From NCBI RefSeq assembly GCF_900564155.1, contig NZ_LS999839.1, positions 1,981,097 through 2,045,096 of the forward strand: 64,000 bases of DNA, in the 5' to 3' direction. The DNA is from Pedobacter schmidteae. Its GTDB lineage: Bacteria > Bacteroidota > Bacteroidia > Sphingobacteriales > Sphingobacteriaceae. The position numbers were made by a program, and so were the translations under genes. How positions within the stretch are numbered: position 1 is the first letter of the stretch; every line of letters begins with the position of its first letter. Positions 37,038-45,760 of the stretch are shown here, piece after piece. The notes below the pieces were generated by a model, which saw nothing but the letters and a program-made list of their open reading frames with translations, searched no databases and had not been told where the DNA came from.

Positions 37038-37071
37038 TTTTTTTCTGATATGAGAGGTAATGTTGTAGTGC

Positions 37072-39963
37072 CTAAAGTTCCATCAGGAACTCTACAAGGT
37101 TCTTGTCATGGGGTACATTTAATTTTTTTCTCAAGCGGTATCGTCTGATTTCGACTCCGCGGAGTGATATGTTGAGGAGAGAGGCCAGTTCTTTGCTGCT
37201 CATATTCATGTGTAGGTAAGCACAAAGTTTAAGGTCGTTGGGCACCAGATCAGGATGCTGGGCTTTTAGTTTTTTGAAGAAACTCTCATGTGCTTCATTG
37301 AAACTGCTTTCGAACAAATTCCAGTCGCGCTCGTCATTCATCCCTTCATCAATTACTTTCTGGATTTTTCTCAGCTGATCTTCGGCAAGTGGTTTACCAT
37401 TGCCATCTTTTAGCTTCAGGATTTCCTGACTAAGCTTTTGAAGCAATTCGTTTTTATATACCAGGCTCATGGCCGAGTTGGCAAGCTCTCTGCTTTTTCC
37501 CGCAAGCTCTGCCTGCAGTTTTTCTGTCTGCAGTTTTACAATCTGCTTTTCGGTTGCTTCTGCTTCCTTCTTTAAAAAGACTTCCTTTTCGGCCTGGAGT
37601 TTTGCGCTTATGGCCTGCTGATCTTTTAGCAATTTCTTTTCGTATAGTTTTTTGGCAACAAGCAATAATATAATAAACAAGATCAAATAAAGAACAAAAG
37701 CCCAGTTGCTGGCGTAAAAGGGTGGAAGTACTGTAAATTCAAAGGTGCTCACTCCACCTACTTTTTGATCGTTGATTTTGGCACGTACCAGGAATTTATA
37801 ACTGCCTCTGGATAGGTTGGTAAAGTCCTTTTGCGATGCAGTGCTCCAATCCGACCATTGTTTGGAATAGCCTTCCAAAAAATACTGAAATTTGATTTTT
37901 GCTGCCCGGTAATAGGGAAGGGCGTAGGAAATCCTGAGGTTGTTTCTGCTAAAAGGAATTTCTATCACAGCATCGCTATTCCCAACTTCACTTATGGTGG
38001 AATAGGTATCGGTAATGTCTTCTACCTTTCTGATAAGAACCGCTGGTAGATTAATTTTTGCATTGCTTTGGGTGCCGGTAGCATCGTAAATCACAAAGCC
38101 GTCATCTACACTGATCAGGTAAATCTGATCGCTGATTTTACTGATGTTTTCATAGTATTGAACCATGCGGCCATCCAGCACACTAAACCGGACCGAATCA
38201 ACCTCAACCAGTCCCGGCTGCTTAAAATTGACAAGTGCCATTTTACCGTGGTTGATAAACCAATACTTTTTATCGCCGGCACTAATGATTTTATTGGAAT
38301 TGGCATAGGTGCCGATTACTTTGTTCAGTACCTCGTACGGAGTAAACCTGTTGCTGATCTCATCAAAAGTTAGAAAGCCCTGGTCTGACGAATAAAGTAA
38401 CTTGTTTTCAAGAGTTAGAAGGTTTACATTGTAGCTGCTGGGCAAGCCATTGCGTTCGTCGTAATATTTAATCGTAACTGCCTTTTTTAAATCGGGGCTA
38501 AGACTGAGCTTATAAAGACCACGGTAAGCATGACTTACCCATATATCCCCTTTGGCATCTTTTTCTACATATCTGGAAGGCTGGGTAAAGTTTTCAATTT
38601 TGTGGTGAAACTTCCATAAGCCTGATGCGTCCTTTTTATAAAGCACCAGACCTGTATAGGTGCCTTGAATAAGGTAATCGTCATTCAATTTTTTTATAGT
38701 CCAGCCACCACCTGTATGTGATATTCTTTCTATGGTGTTGTCTGTTACCCTGAAAGTATAATCATTGTGGCCACAAAACAATTGTCCGTCAATCAAACTC
38801 AGGTCCCATACCTGTCCCTGAGAATTAGGGATCAGTTTAAAATTAAAGGTTTTAAAAGGCTGACCGTTTTCGGATGTCCAGGAACTGGAAAACAGACCCT
38901 GATTGGTGCCCAGGTATATTTTGTTTTTATAAATGAGACTCGAATATACTGTTCCAAAAAGACCTGTTTTATCGAAGTAAAAATAGAGTGGTGAATTGAG
39001 CTCAATGCGGTCAATGCCATTGTCGAGGCCTGCCCATAAATTCTGTTCATCATCAGCATAGATGCTTAAAATCGTATTGTTTTGCAAACCACTGGATTTG
39101 TTGATCTGCTGAATAATCTGACCTTCCTCATTGAGGATGATCAAACCATTTAAAATGGTCCCATAAGCATAATATTTGCCCAAAATGCGAACCCCGTTAT
39201 TGAGTTGGTAGGTCTTTAAAAAGGCATTGGCCACTGTCTGGAAAGGCGTGTATTTTTGTCCGTCATATAGGAATAGCCCGGACTTGCTGGTGCCAATCAA
39301 TAATTTCCCTTCTTTGTAAGGCAAAATGGAAAGCACACTTTCTGGTAACGGTGGTCCAACATTGTTTAAGGGGGTCAGTTGGCTCCCTTTCAACTCGAAA
39401 AGCCCTTTGCCCAGTTCCTCGATGAGGAAACGCTGACCTACTTTGTGTAAAAATAAAAAGGAACCACCTCCTTTGATGACATTGATTTTTTTATCCTGAT
39501 AAATATAGATAGTGGTGAAGGACTGGAAGATGATCCGCTTTCCATCTATATAGATTTTCCATATCTCATCGGTCATTTTGTACGGTTTGGGTATAAACTG
39601 TACCAATGAATGGTATTTTAAGCGTTTATCGGATACTTTCCAATAGCCGAATTCGCCAAAGCTGCCAGTATAGATAATGCCATTGCTGCTGGTAGCCACC
39701 GACCTTACAATTTGCCTGTTCGGCATTTTGTGTTGTTGCCAGTACCGCCCGTCATAACTAAGCAAGCCTTCGGCATTACCAAAATACATAATGCCCGACT
39801 TATCCTTCGCTACCGACCAGTTTTGGTTGCCAGATAAATAGATAGATTTGGGATAATTTTGAACATAAGGAACTCCGATGCTTTTAATGATATCTGCCGA
39901 TGCATTATAAAAAGATAATACAGCAATAAAGCATAAGCAGTATTTTAAAAACTTCAGGTTCAT
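37072..39963 (-). CDS. Transmembrane one-component regulator: sensor propeller, Y_Y_Y domain, coiled coil and LuxR-type HTH
   Basis: The 963-residue protein has a signal peptide (1-23), a long periplasmic region of two-component-regulator propeller repeats (about 40-650) and a Y_Y_Y-like domain (about 665-745). One membrane helix follows (about 752-772), then a Lys/Glu-rich coiled coil (775-840) and a C-terminal LuxR-type helix-turn-helix (about 904-960, MSSKELASLLNISLRGVEIRRYRLRKKL). No histidine kinase or receiver domain is present, so it should sense a glycan in the periplasm and bind DNA directly from the membrane. It lies upstream of susC on the same strand and is the likely local activator of the utilisation locus. 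Confidence 0.88.
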   Translation of the reverse strand: MNLKFLKYCLCFIAVLSFYNASADIIKSIGVPYVQNYPKSIYLSGNQNWSVAKDKSGIMYFGNAEGLLSYDGRYWQQHKMPNRQIVRSVATSSNGIIYTGSFGEFGYWKVSDKRLKYHSLVQFIPKPYKMTDEIWKIYIDGKRIIFQSFTTIYIYQDKKINVIKGGGSFLFLHKVGQRFLIEELGKGLFELKGSQLTPLNNVGPPLPESVLSILPYKEGKLLIGTSKSGLFLYDGQKYTPFQTVANAFLKTYQLNNGVRILGKYYAYGTILNGLIILNEEGQIIQQINKSSGLQNNTILSIYADDEQNLWAGLDNGIDRIELNSPLYFYFDKTGLFGTVYSSLIYKNKIYLGTNQGLFSSSWTSENGQPFKTFNFKLIPNSQGQVWDLSLIDGQLFCGHNDYTFRVTDNTIERISHTGGGWTIKKLNDDYLIQGTYTGLVLYKKDASGLWKFHHKIENFTQPSRYVEKDAKGDIWVSHAYRGLYKLSLSPDLKKAVTIKYYDERNGLPSSYNVNLLTLENKLLYSSDQGFLTFDEISNRFTPYEVLNKVIGTYANSNKIISAGDKKYWFINHGKMALVNFKQPGLVEVDSVRFSVLDGRMVQYYENISKISDQIYLISVDDGFVIYDATGTQSNAKINLPAVLIRKVEDITDTYSTISEVGNSDAVIEIPFSRNNLRISYALPYYRAAKIKFQYFLEGYSKQWSDWSTASQKDFTNLSRGSYKFLVRAKINDQKVGGVSTFEFTVLPPFYASNWAFVLYLILFIILLLVAKKLYEKKLLKDQQAISAKLQAEKEVFLKKEAEATEKQIVKLQTEKLQAELAGKSRELANSAMSLVYKNELLQKLSQEILKLKDGNGKPLAEDQLRKIQKVIDEGMNDERDWNLFESSFNEAHESFFKKLKAQHPDLVPNDLKLCAYLHMNMSSKELASLLNISLRGVEIRRYRLRKKLNVPHDKNLVEFLMEL

Positions 39964-39978
39964 GAAATACTAAGATAG

Positions 39979-40914
39979 CTATTTGACAGCTACATTTACC
40001 GGCTGAGGTACTTTTACATAGTATCCTGTTCCATCGTATTTACGTTTGCGGGGATTGGTTGTACAAGCTACAGAACAACAGCCCTGAAGTTCGTTTCCGC
40101 AGTCGTCACATTGTGTTACGTGCTCATTGCATTCAGGATTGGCGCAGTTGATCATTTTAGGCGTGGTTTTGCCACAGTTATAACACTTAGACACTACAGT
40201 AGGGTTTACCGTATTTACATCAACAGCAATACGATTATCAAAAACGTAGCATTTACCTTCAAAGTCCTCACCACCGGCCTCTTTACCATATTTAATAATC
40301 CCGCCATGCAATTGGTACACATCGCTAAAGCCGTGGTGCAACAGCAGTGCGGATGCTTTTTCACATTTGATCCCGCCAGTGCAGTAGGTCAATACTTTTT
40401 TATCTTTATACTGGGCCAGCTCATTTATCTTTTCCGGGAAATCCCTGAAATTTTCAATATCCAGTGTAACTGCATTTTTAAATCGGCCAAGGTTGTGCTC
40501 ATAATTGGACCTGACATCCAAAATTACCACGTCTTCCTGATCAATCATTTTTTGAAACTCCACCGGTTCCAAATGTTTGCCGGTTCGTTTGTTCGGGTCA
40601 ATAATGTTTGGATCCCTTAAACCAGAGTGTACAATTTCGGACTTATACCGGCAATGCATTTTGATGAAAGAAGGCTCCGAAACATCATCTATCTTAAAAT
40701 CGGTTTTTGCAAAACGCTCATCGGCTTTTACTGCGGCCATATAAGCTTCGCAGGCTTCTTTTGTTCCTGATACCGTGCCATTTAAGCCTTCGTCGGCCAC
40801 AATGATCCGGCCCACAAGACCTAGCGATTTACAGAATTTAAGGTGATCGTCAGCAAATTGTTCTGCTGCTGCTATTGGACTATAGCAATAGTAAAGTAGT
40901 GTCTGATATGTCAT
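39979..40914 (-). CDS. trhO: tRNA uridine(34) hydroxylase TrhO (rhodanese family, YceA/UPF0176)
   Basis: The 311-residue cytoplasmic protein has an acylphosphatase-like N-terminal part (about 1-100), a rhodanese domain with the active loop CTGGIKC (C178, C184), and a C-terminal cysteine-rich segment. That segment contains CYNC (244-247), C257, C262, CDDC (269-272), CC (279-280) and C284, which probably binds zinc. TrhO hydroxylates U34 of certain tRNAs in an oxygen-dependent way. It is encoded 15 nt upstream of the regulator on the same strand but is unlikely to share its function. Confidence 0.92.
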   Translation of the reverse strand: MTYQTLLYYCYSPIAAAEQFADDHLKFCKSLGLVGRIIVADEGLNGTVSGTKEACEAYMAAVKADERFAKTDFKIDDVSEPSFIKMHCRYKSEIVHSGLRDPNIIDPNKRTGKHLEPVEFQKMIDQEDVVILDVRSNYEHNLGRFKNAVTLDIENFRDFPEKINELAQYKDKKVLTYCTGGIKCEKASALLLHHGFSDVYQLHGGIIKYGKEAGGEDFEGKCYVFDNRIAVDVNTVNPTVVSKCYNCGKTTPKMINCANPECNEHVTQCDDCGNELQGCCSVACTTNPRKRKYDGTGYYVKVPQPVNVAVK

Positions 40915-41162
40915 AATTCATTGATACCGATGCAAACGGCGTTTAATGCTTTTGTAAATAAAGACACAAAAGTGCAAAAAATACTGTTCTCTTCCAAGAC
41001 TGCCTGATTTTAGGCTCCATGAAGGGGATTGAGACTCAGAAGGTCTTGTCTGAGAAGGTATTTTTGTGTTCAGCAGGGCGTGTTGGCAGGAGTGAAGTAG
41101 GTAACGTGTTTTTTTTATAAATTAGCTGTCCTGTAACGATATTAAAAAAGCTGTCGTTGCTT

Positions 41163-41630
41163 ATGATTATGAATTATTTGTTGCGCTCGTTTTTAATGTT
41201 TGCTGTATGCTTACTTGCTGGATGTCTGGGGATGCCTAATCTTGGGATTGTTCCGATAACCGGCGATGAAGAAGAGAACGTAGTAATTACCGAAAAGATG
41301 AGGCTTTTCGCTTCCAACGAATCTATGGCGCTTGAGATATACAACCTTGCAGATACATCAGCTAAAGATGTATTGCTATATGAAATCAGGGAGCGCGGCA
41401 TTTACTACTGGAACGAGAATCTGAAAATAATAGATGATATTGAAAAAATGAATCTCCCTGCTGATTTGAAGGTTCGAATGGGTAAACTGAGGGAATATTG
41501 TGATTTGAGGATCGAGAGTTATGAATTTTTTTGCCAGGTTATTCAAAAGGGCGAAAAGCTGTCACAGCACAACGAAAAACTGTTAAAGCTAAATCAGGCA
41601 GTGGAAAAAGTAATGGATGAATTGAAATGA
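41163..41630 (+). CDS. Small lipoprotein of unknown function
   Basis: From ATG 41163 (ATG 41169 is equally possible) the frame encodes 155 residues with a clear lipoprotein signal ending at LLAGC. The mature part is helical and charged (EKMRLFASNESMALEIYN.., later MGKLREYCDLRIESYEFFCQVIQK) with no family I recognise. The 248 nt upstream hold no gene; they contain a near direct repeat, CTCAGAAGGT (41035-41044) and CTGAGAAGGT (41050-41059). It is monocistronic as far as can be seen. Confidence 0.6.
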   Translation: MIMNYLLRSFLMFAVCLLAGCLGMPNLGIVPITGDEEENVVITEKMRLFASNESMALEIYNLADTSAKDVLLYEIRERGIYYWNENLKIIDDIEKMNLPADLKVRMGKLREYCDLRIESYEFFCQVIQKGEKLSQHNEKLLKLNQAVEKVMDELK

Positions 41631-41743
41631 GTTTTGTAACAAATCTAGTGTCTGGGCACTGAAACCCCCTGTTTAATTACCCCTTAAAGGGGTAAATTCA
41701 TTCGATTCCCAGTTAGTTCGCTTAATTTATGTTGGATAATGAT

Positions 41744-41751
41744 TAAGTTTG
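41744..41751 (+). promoter_or_regulatory. Candidate -7 element for the C1 peptidase gene
   Basis: TAAGTTTG matches TAnnTTTG exactly, 37 nt before the ATG at 41788. The -33 position has no clear TTG, so the call is tentative. Confidence 0.35.
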
Positions 41752-41787
41752 CGTGGTTACATTTAACAACTAACTTTTAAACATAAA

Positions 41788-42975
41788 ATGACTAAAATTT
41801 CAATGAAACCTTTGTGGTTGGCTGCCGGTTTACTGCTAAGTGCTACCGCTGGTTTTGCACAAGACAATCTTGTTAATTCTCTTAAAAATAATCAAAGCGC
41901 AAACAGCGCCGGTAGTTTTACTTTTACTCCGGTAGTCAGTACTGAAGCTACTTCAGTAAAGAACCAAAAATCATCGGGTACCTGCTGGAGTTACAGTACC
42001 AATTCATTTTTGGAATCGGAAATGATCCGCATGGGTAAAAAGCCGGTTGACTTAGCCGATTTGTTTACTGCACGTAATGCCTACGTAGAAAAAGGAATTA
42101 ACTATGTGCGCATGCATGGTGCCTTAACCTTGGGAGATGGCGGTGCTTGTCATGATGTGATCAATATGTTTGCCAAATATGGTGCTTTACCTCAATCTGC
42201 TTATAGTGGTAATGATTACGGAAGTCCAGGTTCATCAGACAGAATGAATAAACTGACAGAAGCGATCCTGAAAAAAGCGGTAGAAGGTAAGTTCGATCCA
42301 AGCTGGAAAGCAAGATATATTGCGACCATAGATTCATGCATGGGGGCAGTACCGGAGAAATTCACTTACGAAGGAAAGGAATATACACCTAAAACTTTTG
42401 CTAAGGAGGTTGTAGGAATTAACCCTGCTGACTATGTAGAACTTTCGTCTTTCAACACCAGTCCTTATTATGAAAAAGCTGTTTTGATGGTGCCGGATAA
42501 CTGGTCATTTGATCAGGTATACAACGTACAGATGGATGATATCATTACCATCATCGACAATGCAGTTAAAAAAGGATTCACCGTTGCCTGGGCAACAGAT
42601 GTGAGCGAAAAAGGCTTTAGCTGGAAAAATGGTGTAGCTTATGTACCTGAAAAGAATTTTGAAGACATGAGTGCCGACGAAAAGAAAGCCATGTTTAATG
42701 GCCCTAAACCTGAAAAGGAAATTACTGTAGCTTTACGTCAGGCAGCTTTTGACGATTACGAAACTACGGATGATCATGGTATGCAAATTACCGGTATTGC
42801 TAAAGATCAGTCAGGCAAAGAATACTATATCGTTAAAAACTCATGGGGTGCAAGTAACGATTACAAAGGTTATTTATATGTAACTAAAAACTTTGTGAAG
42901 TTTAAAACTACTGCATTCTTATTACATAAAAACGGAATTCCTTCCGATTTACGTAAGAAATTAGCAATTAAATAA
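41788..42975 (+). CDS. Secreted C1 family cysteine peptidase (bleomycin hydrolase-like)
   Basis: The 395-residue protein has a signal peptide (1-25, ..TAGFAQ) and the papain-like triad in the bleomycin-hydrolase arrangement: C66 in QKSSGTCWSYS, H330 in DDHGMQITG and N351 in VKNSWGASND. The segment between Cys and His is long, as in the aminopeptidase C/bleomycin hydrolase group. Unlike the cytoplasmic enzymes of that group it is exported, so it probably degrades peptides in the periplasm. It is followed by a paired palindromic repeat that may end the transcript. Confidence 0.92.
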   Translation: MTKISMKPLWLAAGLLLSATAGFAQDNLVNSLKNNQSANSAGSFTFTPVVSTEATSVKNQKSSGTCWSYSTNSFLESEMIRMGKKPVDLADLFTARNAYVEKGINYVRMHGALTLGDGGACHDVINMFAKYGALPQSAYSGNDYGSPGSSDRMNKLTEAILKKAVEGKFDPSWKARYIATIDSCMGAVPEKFTYEGKEYTPKTFAKEVVGINPADYVELSSFNTSPYYEKAVLMVPDNWSFDQVYNVQMDDIITIIDNAVKKGFTVAWATDVSEKGFSWKNGVAYVPEKNFEDMSADEKKAMFNGPKPEKEITVALRQAAFDDYETTDDHGMQITGIAKDQSGKEYYIVKNSWGASNDYKGYLYVTKNFVKFKTTAFLLHKNGIPSDLRKKLAIK

Positions 42976-42995
42976 TTAGCTTTCTTTTAGGCTGT

Positions 42996-43079
42996 CGTCA
43001 TCCTGAATTTATTTCAGGATCCCTTTTGAGCAAGTGTTCAATAACATGTGCGGGATCCTGAAATAAATTCAGGATGACG
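42996..43079. repeat. Dispersed palindromic repeat, copy 4 (perfect 28-bp inverted arms)
   Basis: Positions 42996-43023 and 43052-43079 are exact reverse complements over 28 bp with a 28-nt spacer, and each arm contains the inner CCTGAATTTATTTCAGG palindrome. It lies between two convergent genes, 20 nt after the peptidase stop and 33 nt from the stop of the DUF5686 gene. It is well placed as a bidirectional terminator or RNA stabiliser. Confidence 0.9.
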
Positions 43080-43112
43080 TGTTTTATAGTCTTCCTGTTA
43101 ACAGGATAGATG

Positions 43113-45557
43113 CTAAAATCCGTATGAAAGCCTGAAACCATGTTCTACTCTCTTGCCGCCATCATACGCAAATCCATAAGCAGCCCTGAATATCAGACGC
43201 TGCAGGCCAAAGTAAAACTCCGTATAATTTTTTCTTATGGGTTGGCTTAAATAGCTTGCTCCAACAATTTCTTCCAGCTTTAATTTGCGCAGCAACGGAA
43301 CCTTATTGGTGAGCAATCCCGAAAAGTTATGCTCAAAATGTGCTTCAAGATATTCGCGGTCTGTACTAAACAGGTAAAAATCCAGGAACAAAAACTTCCT
43401 CAGGCTAGGTAAGGAGAATAATGAGTTGTTACCCCTGAAATGTTGCGCTTCAGGATAATAAACTTGTTTTCTGTTGATAAACTTGCCAGCACTAACCGCA
43501 AAGGAGGAATAACCCCATAAGCCTGAACTGATTTTCTCTTGAGATATTTCTGCTGAAAACAAATCATAGTTGACATCGCTACTCAAAACCCCATTTATTC
43601 CTTTACGATACGAAAGGTCAATAATGGGGTATCTGGAAGGCTGATAAAATTTGCCATCGGGCCGGGTAATATAGGTTTGTCCGAAAGTATAGTTAATCGA
43701 TGCTTTGAACGTTAATGCCTGATATGTCGGAAACAATGGGGTTTCTGTATCAGGCGTAAATGGATTGTTGGAAGTGAAATATTGGTCTTCAAGATCCCTG
43801 AACTTGAAAGTAGAGGTATTTCTAAGGTTGGTGTTTTTTGAATAATTGGCACTGATGCTGGCCTGTAAACCGTTCATCAGTTCGCGGGTGGTACCCAGGT
43901 TGATGAATTCCTTCTTGTAAAATTTGGAAAAGTTGGTCTCAAAAAATAAAGAGTTGGTAGAGTTACCAAACTGACTCATAGAACCATAATTGTTGAGGTC
44001 ATAAATACCAGAACCTGCACTAAAACTAATGTTGCCCCGCTTATCCGGTTTGTAAAAATAGTTGGAAGAGATGTTTCCGGTAAGCAGGCGATTGGAAAAA
44101 CCATACCGGGCTTCAGCCCTTATGTTGTAATAGCGCTGATCCTCCAGTCTTTTTGTATAAGTGATGGCCGGTTTCACGGCAAAGCCTTCAACTGTATTGT
44201 ACAACACCGATTTGTACAGGGGCTCAAAATCGTATTGCCGGCCTGTAGCCCTGTGTTTGCTGGTGTAACCTATAAGTAAACTAAAGGCACCGAATGCATT
44301 GCTTTTTTTTTCCAGCGAATCCAGGTAGGACTTAGAAGTTCTGATTGCTTCAATGCTATCCTTTCGGGCATAATCTCTGTGCTCTTCAGGGGTAAGCGGA
44401 ATAGGGCGGTTGTTTAGCCAAAACAGTGAGTCTTTTTTGTTAACCGCCTTGCTGATGTTCAGGATTTCGCCTGTAAAGTAATTTTTTGGGAAGTTAGGCT
44501 CCAGGTTATAATTAGAATATACACCGGCATAATATCCTTCAAATTTAAAACCAAGTACATTACCATTAAATTGGAAATTGATGCTTGAAGGCATATAAGT
44601 GTTTCCCGTTTGCAAAAACTGCTGAGAAATATGTAAAGTGTCAAGCAGATTTATGCCCGTATTTTTGATCAGATAAAGTTCGGCATTGGTAAGATGCCAG
44701 TCGTCGTCTTTGATATAAATAATGCCTCTGAAAACCGGATCGTTAGCTCTTCTTGGGATAACCATAATCTTATTGATCATTTCTCCATTGTCGGTAGCCA
44801 CACCAAGTAGTTTATACCGATAATAAAGCAGGGCCTTGTCTGCTATTGGCGATACAAAGCCGCGCGAGCTGAGTTTGTTTTCCAGTAAAATATTATCGTA
44901 GAAGTTGATGATCAGATCGGATGCTTTATTAAAGCTAAAAGCATTATTTCTTCCTGCAGTTTTTGATGAGATCATCTCCTCCCGGATCTTTTTGGGATAC
45001 TGATAAGAAAAGATTGAGGTAGATTCGGATAAATATAGAATTCCCTTACCATTGGTGTCCAGGTCCAGCATTTTTTGAATGTCTTTTCCAAATAACTTTC
45101 TTGGTGCGCCTACCAAACGCTGAACTCCCTTGATATATACATCGGCTGTAAATTCTTTAACTTCGGTAAGATGTGTTTTCCTCTTTTTTATGGCCTGTCG
45201 GATAATTTCATAGGCAGGATCTTCTGCGTTGCCATCAATGGTTACTCCCGAAAGGGTATAAGTTTCGGATTCCATAAGCACATCCTGGGTAGTATTTTTA
45301 TCAATGCCGACCGTTTTTTCGACGGTCTTATAGCCGATGGCACGATATACAATTGTAAATGTACCTTCAGTTATTTTCAGACGATAAATGCCTTCTACAT
45401 TGGCGGATACGCCTGAGGTGGTGTTTTTCAAGTATACGGAAACGAAGGGAATAGCTTCGCCCCGGGTATCTTTGATGGTGCCACTGAGAATATACTGCTG
45501 GGCTGAACTGCTGAGTATACCAACAAATAGGAATAGCATGGATAAAAGATACTTCAT
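43113..45557 (-). CDS. CarboxypepD_reg-like/DUF5686 outer-membrane protein A
   Basis: The 814-residue protein has a signal peptide (1-19), a CarboxypepD_reg-like beta-sandwich domain (about 22-105: LSGTIKDTRGEAIPFVSVYLKNT..), then a DUF5686-type region with alternating strands typical of an outer-membrane barrel, ending in an aromatic residue (..HGFRLSYGF). The function of the family is not established. It is divergent from a second member at 45761 with a palindrome between them, suggesting shared control. Confidence 0.82.
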   Translation of the reverse strand: MKYLLSMLFLFVGILSSSAQQYILSGTIKDTRGEAIPFVSVYLKNTTSGVSANVEGIYRLKITEGTFTIVYRAIGYKTVEKTVGIDKNTTQDVLMESETYTLSGVTIDGNAEDPAYEIIRQAIKKRKTHLTEVKEFTADVYIKGVQRLVGAPRKLFGKDIQKMLDLDTNGKGILYLSESTSIFSYQYPKKIREEMISSKTAGRNNAFSFNKASDLIINFYDNILLENKLSSRGFVSPIADKALLYYRYKLLGVATDNGEMINKIMVIPRRANDPVFRGIIYIKDDDWHLTNAELYLIKNTGINLLDTLHISQQFLQTGNTYMPSSINFQFNGNVLGFKFEGYYAGVYSNYNLEPNFPKNYFTGEILNISKAVNKKDSLFWLNNRPIPLTPEEHRDYARKDSIEAIRTSKSYLDSLEKKSNAFGAFSLLIGYTSKHRATGRQYDFEPLYKSVLYNTVEGFAVKPAITYTKRLEDQRYYNIRAEARYGFSNRLLTGNISSNYFYKPDKRGNISFSAGSGIYDLNNYGSMSQFGNSTNSLFFETNFSKFYKKEFINLGTTRELMNGLQASISANYSKNTNLRNTSTFKFRDLEDQYFTSNNPFTPDTETPLFPTYQALTFKASINYTFGQTYITRPDGKFYQPSRYPIIDLSYRKGINGVLSSDVNYDLFSAEISQEKISSGLWGYSSFAVSAGKFINRKQVYYPEAQHFRGNNSLFSLPSLRKFLFLDFYLFSTDREYLEAHFEHNFSGLLTNKVPLLRKLKLEEIVGASYLSQPIRKNYTEFYFGLQRLIFRAAYGFAYDGGKRVEHGFRLSYGF

Positions 45558-45586
45558 GGACTTTGTATATCAATAGTTTAGCCAAA

Positions 45587-45606
45587 AATACCTATTAGTA
45601 GGTATT
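45587..45606. promoter_or_regulatory. Palindrome between two divergent DUF5686 genes
   Basis: AATACCTA (45587-45594) and TAGGTATT (45599-45606) form a perfect 8-bp dyad with a 4-nt centre, 30 nt upstream of the minus-strand ATG. It could be an operator for both divergent genes. No regulator gene is adjacent. Confidence 0.35.
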
Positions 45607-45664
45607 CTTAGTAATATTTAGCATTATTTAACAAACTAGATTAATGGAAATCGAAAAACGTAAC

Positions 45665-45672
45665 TATCTTTG
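45665..45672 (+). promoter_or_regulatory. Candidate -7 element for the plus-strand DUF5686 gene
   Basis: TATCTTTG matches TAnnTTTG exactly and lies about 90 nt before the ATG at 45761. I find no convincing -33 element at the right distance. Confidence 0.3.
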
Positions 45673-45760
45673 TCGAAAATTAGTTAGCTTGAGTTTAGTA
45701 ATATTACGGTCAACGGATATCAACATTTCGCTATAATGTAAATTAAGTGTGGTTTTTGTA

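Noticed and set aside
40961..41160. Riboswitch or small RNA upstream of the lipoprotein at 41163
   Set aside because: Only a short near direct repeat (CTCAGAAGGT/CTGAGAAGGT) is seen; no known aptamer pattern or clear promoter.
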